Translations under genes and position numbers: made by a program
Source: Streptomyces californicus
GTDB lineage: Bacteria > Actinomycetota > Actinomycetes > Streptomycetales > Streptomycetaceae
Assembly (NCBI RefSeq): GCF_000717645.1
Contig: NZ_JNZZ01000030.1
Coordinates: 1-64,000 of the forward strand
DNA: 64,000 bases
Direction: 5' to 3'
In this document: positions 34,302 to 46,604 of the stretch, one piece after another
Layout of the letters: every line of letters starts with the position of its first letter
How positions within the stretch are numbered: the first letter of the stretch is position 1
The notes under the pieces: model-generated
Told to the model about the DNA's origin: nothing
The model's input: the letters and a program-made list of their open reading frames with translations, nothing else
The model's database searches: none

Positions 34302-35186
34302 TCATCCTCGCGGGACGCGGACGACGCCTTCCTGGATGACGGTGATCGCGAGGCGTCCGTCGGCGGTGTGGATGCGGGCCTGGCCGAGCCCGCGCCCGCC
34401 GGACGCGGAGGGCGACTCCTGGTCGTACAGCAGCCACTCGTCCGCCCGGAACGGCCGGTGGAACCACATCGCGTGGTCCAGGCTCGCCCCGACCACGTCC
34501 CCGACCGCCCAGCCGCCCCGCCCGTGGGCGAGCAGCACCGAGTCGAGCAGGGTCATGTCGGAGACGTAGGTGGCCAGGCAGACGTGCAGCAGCGGGTCGT
34601 CGGCCAGTTTGCCGTTGGTCCGGAACCACACCTGCGAACGCGGTTCGCGCGCCTCGCCCACCGTGGCGAACGGCGGGGTGTCCACGTACCGCAGATCCAC
34701 CGCGGCGCGCGCCTCGATCAGCCGGTCCACAACCCCGGGGGAGCTGAAGCGGTCCGCGTACCGGGGCAGCATCTCGGCGGCGGTCGGCAGCGTCTCCGGG
34801 TCGGGCGCGGCGGGCATGGGCGCCTGGTGCTCCATGCCCTCCTCGTGGCTCTGGAAGGACGCGGAGAGGTGGAAGATCGGCTGCCCGTGCTGGACGGCGA
34901 CCACGCGGCGGGTGGTGAAGGACCGCCCGTCCCGGATGCGGTCGACGGTGTACACGATGGGCGCGCCCGGGTCGCCCGCCCGCAGGAAGTACGCGTGCAG
35001 GGAGTGGGCGGCGCGGTCGGCCGGCACGGTGCGGCCCGCGGCGACGAGCGCCTGGGCCGCCACCTGGCCGCCGAACACCCGGGGCACGAGCGAACTGCGG
35101 CTCATGCCCCGGAAGATGTCCCGCTCGATCTGCTCCAGGTCGAGCAGGTGGAGCAGATCGAGCAGGGGGTCGGGGCTCTCGGTCAT
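34302..35186 (-). CDS. Acyl-CoA thioesterase II (TesB family)
   Basis: Double-hotdog acyl-CoA thioesterase, 294 aa. The pattern FRGMSRSSLVPRVFGGQVAAQALVAAGRTV at the N-terminus and DHAMWFHRPFRADEWLLYDQESPSASGGRGLGQARIHTADGRL at the C-terminus is typical, including the Asp, Ser/Thr and Gln catalytic set. It releases free acids from acyl-CoA. It starts 17 bases downstream of the acyl-CoA dehydrogenase gene on the same strand, so the two are probably in one transcript. Confidence 0.92.
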   Translation of the reverse strand: MTESPDPLLDLLHLLDLEQIERDIFRGMSRSSLVPRVFGGQVAAQALVAAGRTVPADRAAHSLHAYFLRAGDPGAPIVYTVDRIRDGRSFTTRRVVAVQHGQPIFHLSASFQSHEEGMEHQAPMPAAPDPETLPTAAEMLPRYADRFSSPGVVDRLIEARAAVDLRYVDTPPFATVGEAREPRSQVWFRTNGKLADDPLLHVCLATYVSDMTLLDSVLLAHGRGGWAVGDVVGASLDHAMWFHRPFRADEWLLYDQESPSASGGRGLGQARIHTADGRLAITVIQEGVVRVPRG

Positions 35187-35203
35187 GGAGAAAGGACGGC
35201 CCT

Positions 35204-36361
35204 CTACAGACCCATGGACTTGGCGATGATCGACTTCATGACCTCGCTGGTGCCGCCGTAGATGCGGTTGACCCGGTTGTCCGCGTAGAGGCGGGCGATC
35301 GGGTACTCGTTCATGAAGCCGTAGCCGCCGTGGAGCTGGAGGCAGCGGTCGATGACGCGGTGGGCGACCTCGGTGCAGAACAGCTTCGCGGAAGCCGCCT
35401 CGGCCGCCGTCAGCTCACCGGCGTCCAGCGCCTCCAGCGCGCGGTCGGCGACGGCCTGGGCCGCGTCCACCTCGGCCTGGCAGGCGGCCAGCTCGAACTT
35501 GGTGTTCTGGAACGAGGCGACGGTCTTGCCGAAGACCGTGCGGTCCTGCACGTACTCCTTGGCGAACCGGACGGCCGCCGCGGCCTGGGCGTACGCGCCG
35601 AAGGCGATGCCCCAGCGCTCGGAGGCCAGGTTGGTGCCGAGGTAGCCGAAGCCCTTGTTCTCCTCGCCCATCAGGTCCTCGACGGGGACCTTGACGTCGA
35701 CGAAGGCCAGCTCGGCGGTGTCGGAGACGCGCAGGCCCAGCTTGTCGAGCTTGCGGCCGACCGAGTAGCCCTCGGACTTCGTGTCGACGGCGAAGAGGGA
35801 GATGCCGAAGCGGCGGTCGTCCTCGCGCGGGGCGGCGGTGCGGGCGCAGACGATCACGCGGTCGGCGTGGACGCCGCCGGTGATGAAGGTCTTGGCGCCG
35901 TTGAGGACGTAGTGGGTGCCGTCCTCGGAGAGCTTGGCGGTGGTCTTCATGCCCGCGACGTCGGAGCCGGTGCCCGGCTCGGTCATCGCGAGGGCCCACA
36001 TCTCCTCGCCCGAGGCGAACTTGGGCAGCCAGCGCTTCTTCTGGTCGTCGGTGGCCAGCATCTTGATGTACGGGAGGCCGAGCAGCGTGTGCACGCCGGA
36101 GCCGCCGAAGGAGACGCCCGCGCGGGCGGTCTCCTCGTAGATGACGGCCTCGTACTTGTGCGAGTCGATGCCCGCGCCGCCGTACTCCTCGTCGACCTCG
36201 ATGCCGAAGATGCCCAGCTCGCCCAGCTTGAGGTAGAAGTCGCGCGGGGCCTGGCCCGCGGCGAACCACTCGTCGTAGACCGGCACGACCTCGGCCGCGA
36301 TGAAGGCGCGGATGGTCTCCCGGAACGCCTCATGGTCCTCGTTGAATACCGTACGGCGCAC
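35204..36361 (-). CDS. acdH: Acyl-CoA dehydrogenase
   Basis: Flavoprotein acyl-CoA dehydrogenase, 385 aa, with the family blocks WALAMTEPGTGSDVAG, YVLNGAKTFITGG and the C-terminal QLHGGYGFMNEYPIARLYADNRVNRIYGGTSEVMK. AcdH in Streptomyces handles short branched-chain acyl-CoA such as isobutyryl- and 2-methylbutyryl-CoA; the symbol is given from resemblance and locus context and is not proven. An operator-like dyad lies 38 bases upstream. It heads a probable acdH-tesB-CDF transcript. Confidence 0.85.
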   Translation of the reverse strand: MRRTVFNEDHEAFRETIRAFIAAEVVPVYDEWFAAGQAPRDFYLKLGELGIFGIEVDEEYGGAGIDSHKYEAVIYEETARAGVSFGGSGVHTLLGLPYIKMLATDDQKKRWLPKFASGEEMWALAMTEPGTGSDVAGMKTTAKLSEDGTHYVLNGAKTFITGGVHADRVIVCARTAAPREDDRRFGISLFAVDTKSEGYSVGRKLDKLGLRVSDTAELAFVDVKVPVEDLMGEENKGFGYLGTNLASERWGIAFGAYAQAAAAVRFAKEYVQDRTVFGKTVASFQNTKFELAACQAEVDAAQAVADRALEALDAGELTAAEAASAKLFCTEVAHRVIDRCLQLHGGYGFMNEYPIARLYADNRVNRIYGGTSEVMKSIIAKSMGL

Positions 36362-36398
36362 GGGGTGCCTCCTTGGTCGGCGGTCGCGTCGTCCTCGG

Positions 36399-36414
36399 CT
36401 AAGCGCTTGCTCAG
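36399..36414. promoter_or_regulatory. Operator-like dyad upstream of acdH
   Basis: CTAAGCGCTTGCTCAG is a 6-4-6 dyad with one mismatched pair (CTAAGC/GCTCAG). It is of the kind bound by actinobacterial TetR regulators of fatty acid and branched-chain catabolism. It sits 38 bases upstream of the acdH start, probably in the promoter. Confidence 0.5.
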
Positions 36415-36655
36415 TCCTCCTCCGAAGTTACCCGCCGGTTGCGGTCGCTGTCCAGGGTGATGCGCGGCACCCGCCCGGACGGGCGACGGAGCCCGTCACG
36501 CGCCGGGGCGGGCGGCGAGGGCCGATTGTCAGTGGCGTGAGGCAGGATCGGAACCGGACGGCGACGACCGTACGGCACGGGTACGGACACGGGGACGCAT
36601 CACGTGCGGAACACGCGGAACACCGCGTGCGGGAGACACATCCGGGGGGATCGGC

Positions 36656-36997
36656 GTGGCGATCACGAACGAACGGCTGGCGGGGTACACCTTCCTGGCT
36701 CTGCTCTACGAGGACGAGTACTTCCCGGACCACGTCCTGGACCGGGGCACGGCCGTCCTGCGCGCCCTGTGCGAGCGGATCGAGGCCGAGCGGCCCGCCG
36801 ACCTCGCCGCCCTGTACGCGCTGACGGCGGTGGCGACCGAGGCGTTCAACGACCTGGAGGCCGCGTTCGAGGAGGCCGGCAGCGAGATCGAGACGGTCGC
36901 CCGCGAGGAGATAGGCGAGGCGTTCTGGGTCATCGCCACCGCGTACGGGTTCGCGGACGCGGACCCGGAGGAGCTGATCGCCCGGCGCGAGTGGTGA
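36656..36997 (+). CDS. DUF5713-family protein
   Basis: A small acidic helical protein of 113 aa with a GTG start (MAITNERLAGYTFLALLYEDEYFPDHVLDRG...). It resembles the DUF5713 family, whose function is unknown. There is no signal peptide. It stands alone; a low-complexity C/G/T-rich spacer (37000-37178) follows, with imperfect repeats of TTCCGG, and no other gene is visible there. Confidence 0.75.
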   Translation: MAITNERLAGYTFLALLYEDEYFPDHVLDRGTAVLRALCERIEAERPADLAALYALTAVATEAFNDLEAAFEEAGSEIETVAREEIGEAFWVIATAYGFADADPEELIARREW

Positions 36998-37178
36998 CGG
37001 GCCTTGTCGGGGCTGCGGACTTCGGGGCCGGGTCCCGGGCTTCCGGTCTCCGGTTCCGGGGCCCGAACGCCGTGTTCCGGTTCCGGGCCTCCGGCTCCGA
37101 GCGCCGGGCCTTCCGGCCTCCGGTCCCGGGCTCCGGGAAGGCGCTGCCGGGTGCGGGACACCGTGGGAGGGTGGGGGA

Positions 37179-37598
37179 GTGAGGCTGGAGGACCTGGCCC
37201 GGCTGCGCCGGGCCCGCGACCGCATGGACCGCGAGTACGCCGAACCGCTCGACGTCCCCTCGCTGGCCCGCGACGCCCTCATGTCGGCGGGGCACTTCTC
37301 CCGCAGCTTCCGCGCCGCCTTCGGCGAGACCCCGTACAGCTACCTCATGACCCGCCGCATCGAGCGGGCCAAGGCGCTGCTGCGCCGGGGCGACCTGTCG
37401 GTCACGGACGTCTGCTTCGCCGTCGGCTGTACGTCACTGGGCTCGTTCAGCACCCGCTTCACGGAGCTGGTCGGGGAGAGCCCGAGCGCCTACCGCGCCC
37501 GGCCCCACGACGCCGGCGAGACCATCCCGGCCTGCGTCGCCAAGATGCTCACCCGACCGGTCAGGAATGGAGAAGCGGATCGCCCACCCCGCCCGTAG
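37179..37598 (+). CDS. AraC-family regulator (DNA-binding domain only)
   Basis: A 139-aa AraC/XylS-type regulator consisting essentially of the double helix-turn-helix (DVPSLARDALMSAGHFSRSFRAAFGETPYSYLM; SVTDVCFAVGCTSLGSFSTRFTELVGESPSAYRA) with no N-terminal sensor domain, like MarA/SoxS. GTG start at 37179. It precedes a VOC protein by 10 bases and a UvrA-like ABC protein by a further 104, in the same direction, so it probably controls this run. Its short tail ends in Arg/Pro residues. Confidence 0.88.
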   Translation: MRLEDLARLRRARDRMDREYAEPLDVPSLARDALMSAGHFSRSFRAAFGETPYSYLMTRRIERAKALLRRGDLSVTDVCFAVGCTSLGSFSTRFTELVGESPSAYRARPHDAGETIPACVAKMLTRPVRNGEADRPPRP

Positions 37599-37608
37599 CG
37601 TGAAACGC

Positions 37609-38022
37609 ATGGACATCAAGCTCTCGCAGTGCTTCATCGCCGTCGACGACCACGACAAGGCGCTCGCCTTCTACCGCGACGCCCTGGGAATGGAGGTGCG
37701 CAACGACGTCGGGTTCGAAGGCATGCGCTGGGTGACCGTCGGGTCCCCCTCGCAGCCGGACGTCGAGATCGTCCTGGAACCCCCGCTCGCCGACCCCAAC
37801 GCCCCGGAGGCCGACCGCCGCACCATGGCCGAACTGCTCGCCAAGGGCATGCTGCGCGGCGTCATCCTCACCTCCGACGACGTGGACGCGGCCTTCGAGC
37901 AGGTCCGCGCGGCGGGCGGCGAGGTCCTCCAGGAACCGATCGACCAGCCGTACGGCGTCCGCGACTGCGCCTTCCGCGACCCCGCCGGAAACATGGTCCG
38001 CATGACCCAGAGCACGAAGTAG
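37609..38022 (+). CDS. VOC-superfamily (glyoxalase/bleomycin-resistance-like) protein
   Basis: A 137-aa two-module VOC protein: residues 4-60 (IKLSQCFIAVDDHDKALAFYRDALGMEVRND) and 70-135 (GVILTSDDVDAAFEQVRAAGGEVLQEP ... CAFRDPAGNMVRM). Members include glyoxalases and drug-binding or drug-modifying resistance proteins. The start is ATG at 37609, giving the family N-terminus; an in-frame ATG at 37567 would overlap the AraC gene. Substrate unknown. It is probably cotranscribed with the AraC gene before it and the UvrA-like gene after it. Confidence 0.85.
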   Translation: MDIKLSQCFIAVDDHDKALAFYRDALGMEVRNDVGFEGMRWVTVGSPSQPDVEIVLEPPLADPNAPEADRRTMAELLAKGMLRGVILTSDDVDAAFEQVRAAGGEVLQEPIDQPYGVRDCAFRDPAGNMVRMTQSTK

Positions 38023-38126
38023 CACCCGCCCGACCGGGGCGGTGCCGGGCCGGGGCCGAAACGGCCCCGGCCCCCACGTACGACCAGCAGGCTCCGCGCC
38101 ACCAGCCACATGGAGAGACGACGAGC

Positions 38127-40514
<2,388 letters not shown>

Positions 40515-40548
40515 GACGGGCCGGGCCCGCGCGGCCCGGCGCTCTCCG

Positions 40549-40611
40549 CGAGCCCTTTCCGTCCGGCCCCGGGCCCTCTCCGCCCGGCCTCGGGCCCTCT
40601 CCGCCCGGCCT
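40549..40611. repeat. Three tandem 21-bp repeats after the UvrA-like gene
   Basis: A degenerate copy and two identical copies of a 21-base unit (CGGGCCCTCTCCGCCCGGCC plus one base) follow one another. The last copies form the left arm of a terminator with the 3' end of the DUF397 remnant. Confidence 0.8.
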
Positions 40612-40633
40612 CGGGGTCAGGCGGAGAGGGCCC
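40592..40633. terminator. Terminator between UvrA-like gene and DUF397 remnant
   Basis: A 14-bp perfect stem (GGGCCCTCTCCGCC with its complement) closes a 14-base loop. The second tandem repeat copy can pair with the right arm instead, so alternative folds exist. It serves the convergent ends of the UvrA-like gene and the DUF397 remnant. A smaller 8-bp hairpin is at 40520-40540. Confidence 0.6.
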
Positions 40634-40763
40634 CGCTCTTCACGGCGTCCACGAAGGGGGTCCACCCTGCGGCGGGGATCAGCAGGGCGGGCCCGCCGGG
40701 GCTCTCCGTCGCGATCGGGCGGGCCGGGCGCGTCCTTCGGGGCCTCCGGTACGGTCGCGGCAT
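40617..40763 (-). pseudogene. C-terminal remnant of a DUF397 protein
   Basis: On the minus strand, 48 codons from an ATG at 40763 to a TGA at 40617 encode a protein whose last 30 residues (ATESPGGPALLIPAAGWTPF, then VDAVKSGALSA) match the conserved C-terminal half of DUF397 proteins. The N-terminal half (usually WRKSSYSG...) is replaced by an Arg/Pro-rich stretch. Intact family members are about 60-70 aa and usually accompany an XRE-type regulator, which is absent here. I read this as a truncated relic. Expression is doubtful because its start overlaps that of the YCII-like gene on the other strand. Confidence 0.6.
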
Positions 40764-41349
40764 GCCGTTCTACGTGTACGCCCAGGACCAGCCCGGTGTC
40801 GCCGACCAGTTGATGGAGCTGTGCGAGGAACACTGGTCCTACATGGACCGGTTCGACGACCGGCTGATCCTGCGCGGCCCGACCGTGTCCGACGACGGGG
40901 AGGAGCACACGGGGAGCGTCCACGTCGTCGACCTCGCGGACCGGGCGGAGGCGGAGTGGTTCGCGCGGGACGAGCCGTTCTGGAAGGCGGGCCTCTACCG
41001 GGATCTCCTGGTCGTCGCGGCCGAGGTGCTGCTGAGCCGCGCACCGGCGGCGGACGTCCCGTACACCCTGGTCACCGCGCGGTGGCCCCTGCCGGCCGAC
41101 GCCGAGGGCGACACCGCTCACGACGCCGGTGAGCGGCGGGACTTGCTGGGCGCGGAGCCGGACGGCCGCCTGGTCTTCGTGGCCGCCCTGGCCGACGACG
41201 AGGGGGCCGGGACGACGGGCGCGGTCGCGGCCGTGCGGGCGCTCCCCGACGAGGCGCGGGAACTGGTCCGTCCGTTCGCGGAACGGCTGGCCGGCGGACG
41301 GCCCGCGACGCTCACGGCGCAACGCTGGGAGCGCGGCGGGCGGAACTGA
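40762..41349 (+). CDS. YCII-like domain hypothetical protein
   Basis: A 195-aa protein whose N-terminal 90 residues have the YCII-like pattern (FYVYAQDQPGVADQLMELCEEHWSYMDRFDDRLILRGPTVSDDGEEHTGSVHVVDLADRAEAEWFARDEPFWKAGLYRDLLV, i.e. the His and Asp positions typical of the ferredoxin-like fold). The C-terminal 100 residues repeat a weaker version of similar composition. Function unknown. The ATG at 40762 starts a short spacer away from the DUF397 remnant. It stands alone. Confidence 0.75.
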   Translation: MPFYVYAQDQPGVADQLMELCEEHWSYMDRFDDRLILRGPTVSDDGEEHTGSVHVVDLADRAEAEWFARDEPFWKAGLYRDLLVVAAEVLLSRAPAADVPYTLVTARWPLPADAEGDTAHDAGERRDLLGAEPDGRLVFVAALADDEGAGTTGAVAAVRALPDEARELVRPFAERLAGGRPATLTAQRWERGGRN

Positions 41350-41504
41350 TTCTGCGGGCTTGGCGTACGGATTCCGCGGCGGGCGATCCTGGGCCCATGA
41401 ACCGTGTTCTCTCGACGCCGCCCACGATCCCCTCCGGTCGGCTCTCGACGATGGCCGTCACGACATGCACCTGCACGCCCGCGTCCGGGGCGACTGAACC
41501 GGGA

Positions 41505-42524
41505 TCAAGAGGGACGGGCGGGGCCGGTCAGGGAGAGACGTTCCCGCAGCCAGGAGCCGATGCCGGCGAGCGCGGTGGCGGCGAGGGCGGTGGGATGGCC
41601 GGTGAAGCCGTGGGGCGCGGCGGGGTAGAGGTGCAGCTCGACGTCGTTCCCGGCGGCCGACAACCGGCCCGCGAGCGTCAGGTTGTCCTCCAGCAGGACG
41701 TCCTCCGCCCCGATGACCAGCAGGGCCGGGGGGAGTCCGGTGAGGTCGGCGTAGAGCGGGGAGACGTCGGGAAGGACGCGGTCGCGGGCGGGGACGTGGC
41801 CGACGTACGCCTCGATGAAGTACTCGTCCGCGATACGGCGGCCGGCCGGGGTGAGCGCGCTCATGTCGTACGTGCCGAACTGGAGCGCGGCGCCGGTGAA
41901 CCGGCCGATCATGTTTGCGGGCCGGCTCACCGCGTCTCCGCACCGGCTCGCCGGGACCGCGTCGTCGGGGCCGCTCGGGGCGTCCTGGGAACCGCGGTCC
42001 CTGAGCCGTAGCAGGGTGGCCAGGGCGAGGGTGGCCCCGGCGGAGCTGCCGCCGATCGTCAGCCGAGAGGTCCCGAACCGGTCCTCGGCCTGCTCGGCGA
42101 GCCAGAGCGCTGCCGTCTCGCAGTCGTCGGGCGCCGCGGGCCAGGGGTTTTCGGGGGCGAGCCGGTAGTCGACGCTGACGACGACGCTGTTCAGCGCCTC
42201 CGCGAGAGCCCGGTTGCGTACGTCGCCGTGCGCTGCCGTGTCCATGTAGAACCCGCCGCCGTGGATGTCCAGGTGGACGCCCCGGGGCGCGCCGCCGGAC
42301 GGCAGGAAGACCCGCACCGGGACGCGGGCCCCGGCCGCCTCCGCCATCTCCTCGGCGGCGGGAGGATCGGCGGCGGGCGGCGCGGACCGGCGAGCCCGGA
42401 TGGCCTCCAACTCCTCGAACGAGGCGGGCCCGCGGCCCGCGACCCGCGCCCGGTAGAAGGCGCGGGCCTCCGCGACCTGCTCGGCGGGCACGTCCGCGAA
42501 CAGGTCCTCCAGCGCGAATCGCAT
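41505..42524 (-). CDS. Alpha/beta hydrolase, hormone-sensitive-lipase type esterase
   Basis: A 339-aa intracellular hydrolase. The HSL oxyanion motif HGGGF, the nucleophile elbow GSSAG, the Asp of VIGAEDVLLEDN and the His of APHGF give a complete Ser-Asp-His set. A variable insertion (DAPSGPDDAVPASRCGDAVS) lies after the nucleophile helix. AAGGAG lies 9 bases before the ATG at 42524. The substrate is unknown; small acyl esters are usual. It is downstream of a methyltransferase gene but separated from it by a strong hairpin, so it is probably monocistronic. Confidence 0.9.
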   Translation of the reverse strand: MRFALEDLFADVPAEQVAEARAFYRARVAGRGPASFEELEAIRARRSAPPAADPPAAEEMAEAAGARVPVRVFLPSGGAPRGVHLDIHGGGFYMDTAAHGDVRNRALAEALNSVVVSVDYRLAPENPWPAAPDDCETAALWLAEQAEDRFGTSRLTIGGSSAGATLALATLLRLRDRGSQDAPSGPDDAVPASRCGDAVSRPANMIGRFTGAALQFGTYDMSALTPAGRRIADEYFIEAYVGHVPARDRVLPDVSPLYADLTGLPPALLVIGAEDVLLEDNLTLAGRLSAAGNDVELHLYPAAPHGFTGHPTALAATALAGIGSWLRERLSLTGPARPS

Positions 42525-42570
42525 GCGTCGCTCCTTGTCGTCCGGGCCGAGGCCGGGTGCGGGTGCGGGG

Positions 42571-42622
42571 CGTGGGTCTGCGGATGATCGGGCCCGCAGG
42601 CCCGATCATCCGCAGACCCACG
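42571..42622 (-). terminator. 24-bp perfect hairpin between methyltransferase and hydrolase
   Basis: Arms 42571-42594 and 42599-42622 are exact complements (CGTGGGTCTGCGGATGATCG plus four more bases) around a CGCA loop. It follows the methyltransferase stop on the minus strand and lies about 47 bases upstream of the hydrolase start. Confidence 0.8.
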
Positions 42623-42663
42623 AACCCGGTGGATGCTATCGGCGCAGGGGAAGGGCGCGCGGC

Positions 42664-43551
42664 TCAGGCGGGGCGGCGGGCCATCCAGGTCTCGCGGGTG
42701 GACCGTACGACGAGGTCGCCCCGGTGGCGGACGTCCTCGGGCCCGCCGCCGACGAGCCGGCCGAGCGCGGCCAGGTCCTCGGGGCCGACGCGTCCTTCGA
42801 GGGAGCCGCGGACGCGTTCGAACACCAGGTACGCGTACCGGCCGGCCCCCTCCGGCAGCGGGGCGCGCAACTCCCACCGCTCGGCGCGCTCCTGCTCCAC
42901 GGGGAGTCCGGCGGCGGTGAGCAGGGCGCCCCAGTCGGCCCCCCGGTGGGGCAGTTGATCGGCGTGCAGCCCGTCGAGCGCCGTACGGCAGCGGGCCTCC
43001 AACGCGCCGGCCGCCCCGTCCTCCGGCAGGAAGGTCGGCATCCCGCCGACCTCGGCGACGGCCAGCAGCCCGCCGGGGCGCAGGGCGGCCCGGATGCCGG
43101 CGAGGGCGGTGGCGGGGTCGTCCAGGTGGTGCAGGGAAGCGGACGCCCAGACGAGGTCGGCGTCGGTGACCCCGGGCAGCCCCGCCCCGGCATCGGCCTC
43201 CAGCGTCCGTACGCGGTCGCCGAGCCCTCGCTCCCGGGCGACCGTGACGATGTGCTCCAGCATGGCGGGGGAGCTGTCGACGGCGGTCACCCGGGCGGCG
43301 GGGAACTGCTCCAACAGGGCGAAGGTGCCGGTCCCGGTGCCGGCGCCGAGGTCGACGATGTGCCGCACGTCGTCACCGGCCAGACAGGCGACGCGGCCGG
43401 TGAGCGCGGTCAGATGGGGCGCGAAGAGGGCGGCGTCGAGATCCAGGATCTCGGGAAGGCCGTCAGGGATCGCGCCGGAGTCGTGGGCGTGGTGGGCGGA
43501 GCCGTCATGCGGATGCGTGGGGGAGTGCTGGTCCCGGTGTGCGTGAGCCAT
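42664..43551 (-). CDS. SAM-dependent methyltransferase with histidine-rich N-terminus
   Basis: A class I methyltransferase of 295 aa. The SAM-binding motif I is VDLGAGTGTGTFALLEQFP, followed by VTAVDSSPAMLEH, LEADAGAGLP and the DLVWASASLHHLDDP post-I/motif IV region. The first 25 residues contain eight histidines (MAHAHRDQHSPTHPHDGSAH...), which may bind metal. The ATG at 43551 is chosen over upstream in-frame starts because it begins this distinct segment and is 226 bases from the next gene. Substrate unknown. Confidence 0.85.
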   Translation of the reverse strand: MAHAHRDQHSPTHPHDGSAHHAHDSGAIPDGLPEILDLDAALFAPHLTALTGRVACLAGDDVRHIVDLGAGTGTGTFALLEQFPAARVTAVDSSPAMLEHIVTVARERGLGDRVRTLEADAGAGLPGVTDADLVWASASLHHLDDPATALAGIRAALRPGGLLAVAEVGGMPTFLPEDGAAGALEARCRTALDGLHADQLPHRGADWGALLTAAGLPVEQERAERWELRAPLPEGAGRYAYLVFERVRGSLEGRVGPEDLAALGRLVGGGPEDVRHRGDLVVRSTRETWMARRPA

Positions 43552-43777
43552 GCGATCGAGCGTACGGAGGGATTGCGCCAGATGCATACAGCCTTGCCGA
43601 AAACGCAAGAAGGTCGCGCCGGGACCGACCGCGTACGCAAGAGGGCCGGCGTGGACGCGGTGATCCACGACCCGCCACGGGCCCACAACCCTTCGCCTCA
43701 AGGACGGCCTTTCGTCTGTCCGTACCGCTTCGGCCGCGCGGGAGCACGGGGTGCGCGGGACGTGGAAGCGCGGGGTG

Positions 43778-44629
43778 TTACGCGTGGTCGGGGCGGGTCC
43801 AGTCGTGGTCCTCGCGGACGAGGGTGAAGCCGGCTGAGCGGTAGAGGGCCGCGGCCGCTTCGTTGGCCGCCGGGGTCAGGACCGCCACCGCGCTCGCGCC
43901 CCGGTCCGCGAGGGCCGCGCAGGCGCCCAGGACCGCGTCGCGGCCGTAGCCGCGGCCCCGGTGGTCCGCGTGGGTGCCGACCGGTTCGAGGAGGCCGCAT
44001 CTGCCCGGGCCCGCGAACCAGCCGGTCGCGGTGGCCGCGGCGTCCCCGTCCGGCGTGCGGACGAGCGTCTCCACGGCGAGGTGGCCCGCCGGGGACGCCC
44101 GCATCGTCTCCCAGTGCTTCAGGGCGAACGTGGACCCGGTGAAGGCCGACCTGTGCACTCGCACCCGGTCGGCCGCGTCGGACTCCTCGACCGGCAGCGC
44201 GCGCGTCGCCACCGGCCGGGGCGTCCAGGAGAAGACGAGCCGGGGCTCCTCCGAGCGGGGCCGCCACCCGGGGACGGGCAGGCCGTCCGTCCTGGCGTTG
44301 CCCCGGACGAGCAAGTCCTCCGCGTCCGCCGCCACCGCCCCGAGGTCGGTGTCGGGCGCGCCGGTCACCCGTAGGACCGGCCCGTCGAGGAAGCCCACCG
44401 CGACGGGGGCTGCGGCGTCGTGCCGGGTGTCGATGCGCGGGTCCGTCCGTCCGACACCCCGCGCGTCGACCCAGAGGTGGACCGTCGCGTCGCTGTGGCG
44501 CAGCAGCCAGCCCACGTCACCGGGGTGCAGGCCCCCGGCGGGAGCGTCCGCGGGCGTCCACACGCTCAGCGAGCGCAGAGCGCGGGGGGTCTCGCGGGGG
44601 GACAGCGTGCGCCGTACGACAGGGGGCAT
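43778..44629 (-). CDS. GNAT-family N-acetyltransferase
   Basis: A 283-aa protein. The C-terminal half is a clear GNAT domain (acetyl-CoA loop VGTHADHRGRGYGRDAVLGACAALADRGASAVAVLTPAANEAAAALYRSAGF, i.e. the Q/RxxGxG/A element). The N-terminal half is a divergent, probably inactive second acyltransferase-like lobe. Substrate unknown. It stands alone on the minus strand; a G/C/A-rich spacer with two copies of GGCACGGACACCGG (44684-44719) precedes it. Confidence 0.85.
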   Translation of the reverse strand: MPPVVRRTLSPRETPRALRSLSVWTPADAPAGGLHPGDVGWLLRHSDATVHLWVDARGVGRTDPRIDTRHDAAAPVAVGFLDGPVLRVTGAPDTDLGAVAADAEDLLVRGNARTDGLPVPGWRPRSEEPRLVFSWTPRPVATRALPVEESDAADRVRVHRSAFTGSTFALKHWETMRASPAGHLAVETLVRTPDGDAAATATGWFAGPGRCGLLEPVGTHADHRGRGYGRDAVLGACAALADRGASAVAVLTPAANEAAAALYRSAGFTLVREDHDWTRPDHA

Positions 44630-44755
44630 GGGCGCGAGGCTAACGGCCCGGGCGGGCCTCGGTCAGCCGGGTATCCGCTCAGGCGGGCACGGACACCGGC
44701 ACCGGCACGGACACCGGAACCGGCATGGGTGCGGGCCGGGCGGACCGCCGCCGGT

Positions 44756-46372
<1,617 letters not shown>

Positions 46373-46506
46373 GGACGGTTCATCCGTTCGGGGTGGCGGA
46401 AGTGGAGCAAACGTACACTTCACTGGCGTCCCCGGGCCGCCTACCGTCGTCCTCGTACGTTCCGGGCATCCACCCGGCATCCCGGGGCGGCGACCCGCTT
46501 TCCCGC

Positions 46507-46528
46507 GGGTCACCCGTACACGTGACCC
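46507..46528. promoter_or_regulatory. Inverted repeat in the PucR/ureohydrolase spacer
   Basis: GGGTCAC and GTGACCC are separated by 8 bases. The repeat lies 77 bases upstream of the ureohydrolase start, in the 232-base divergent spacer. It is a candidate site for the PucR regulator. Confidence 0.4.
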
Positions 46529-46604
46529 GTACGCCATCGCGATCAACCGCGCGAAGACGTAGGGAACCGCAGGAAACCGCACGAAGAAGGAAGGGCACAC
46601 CCTC

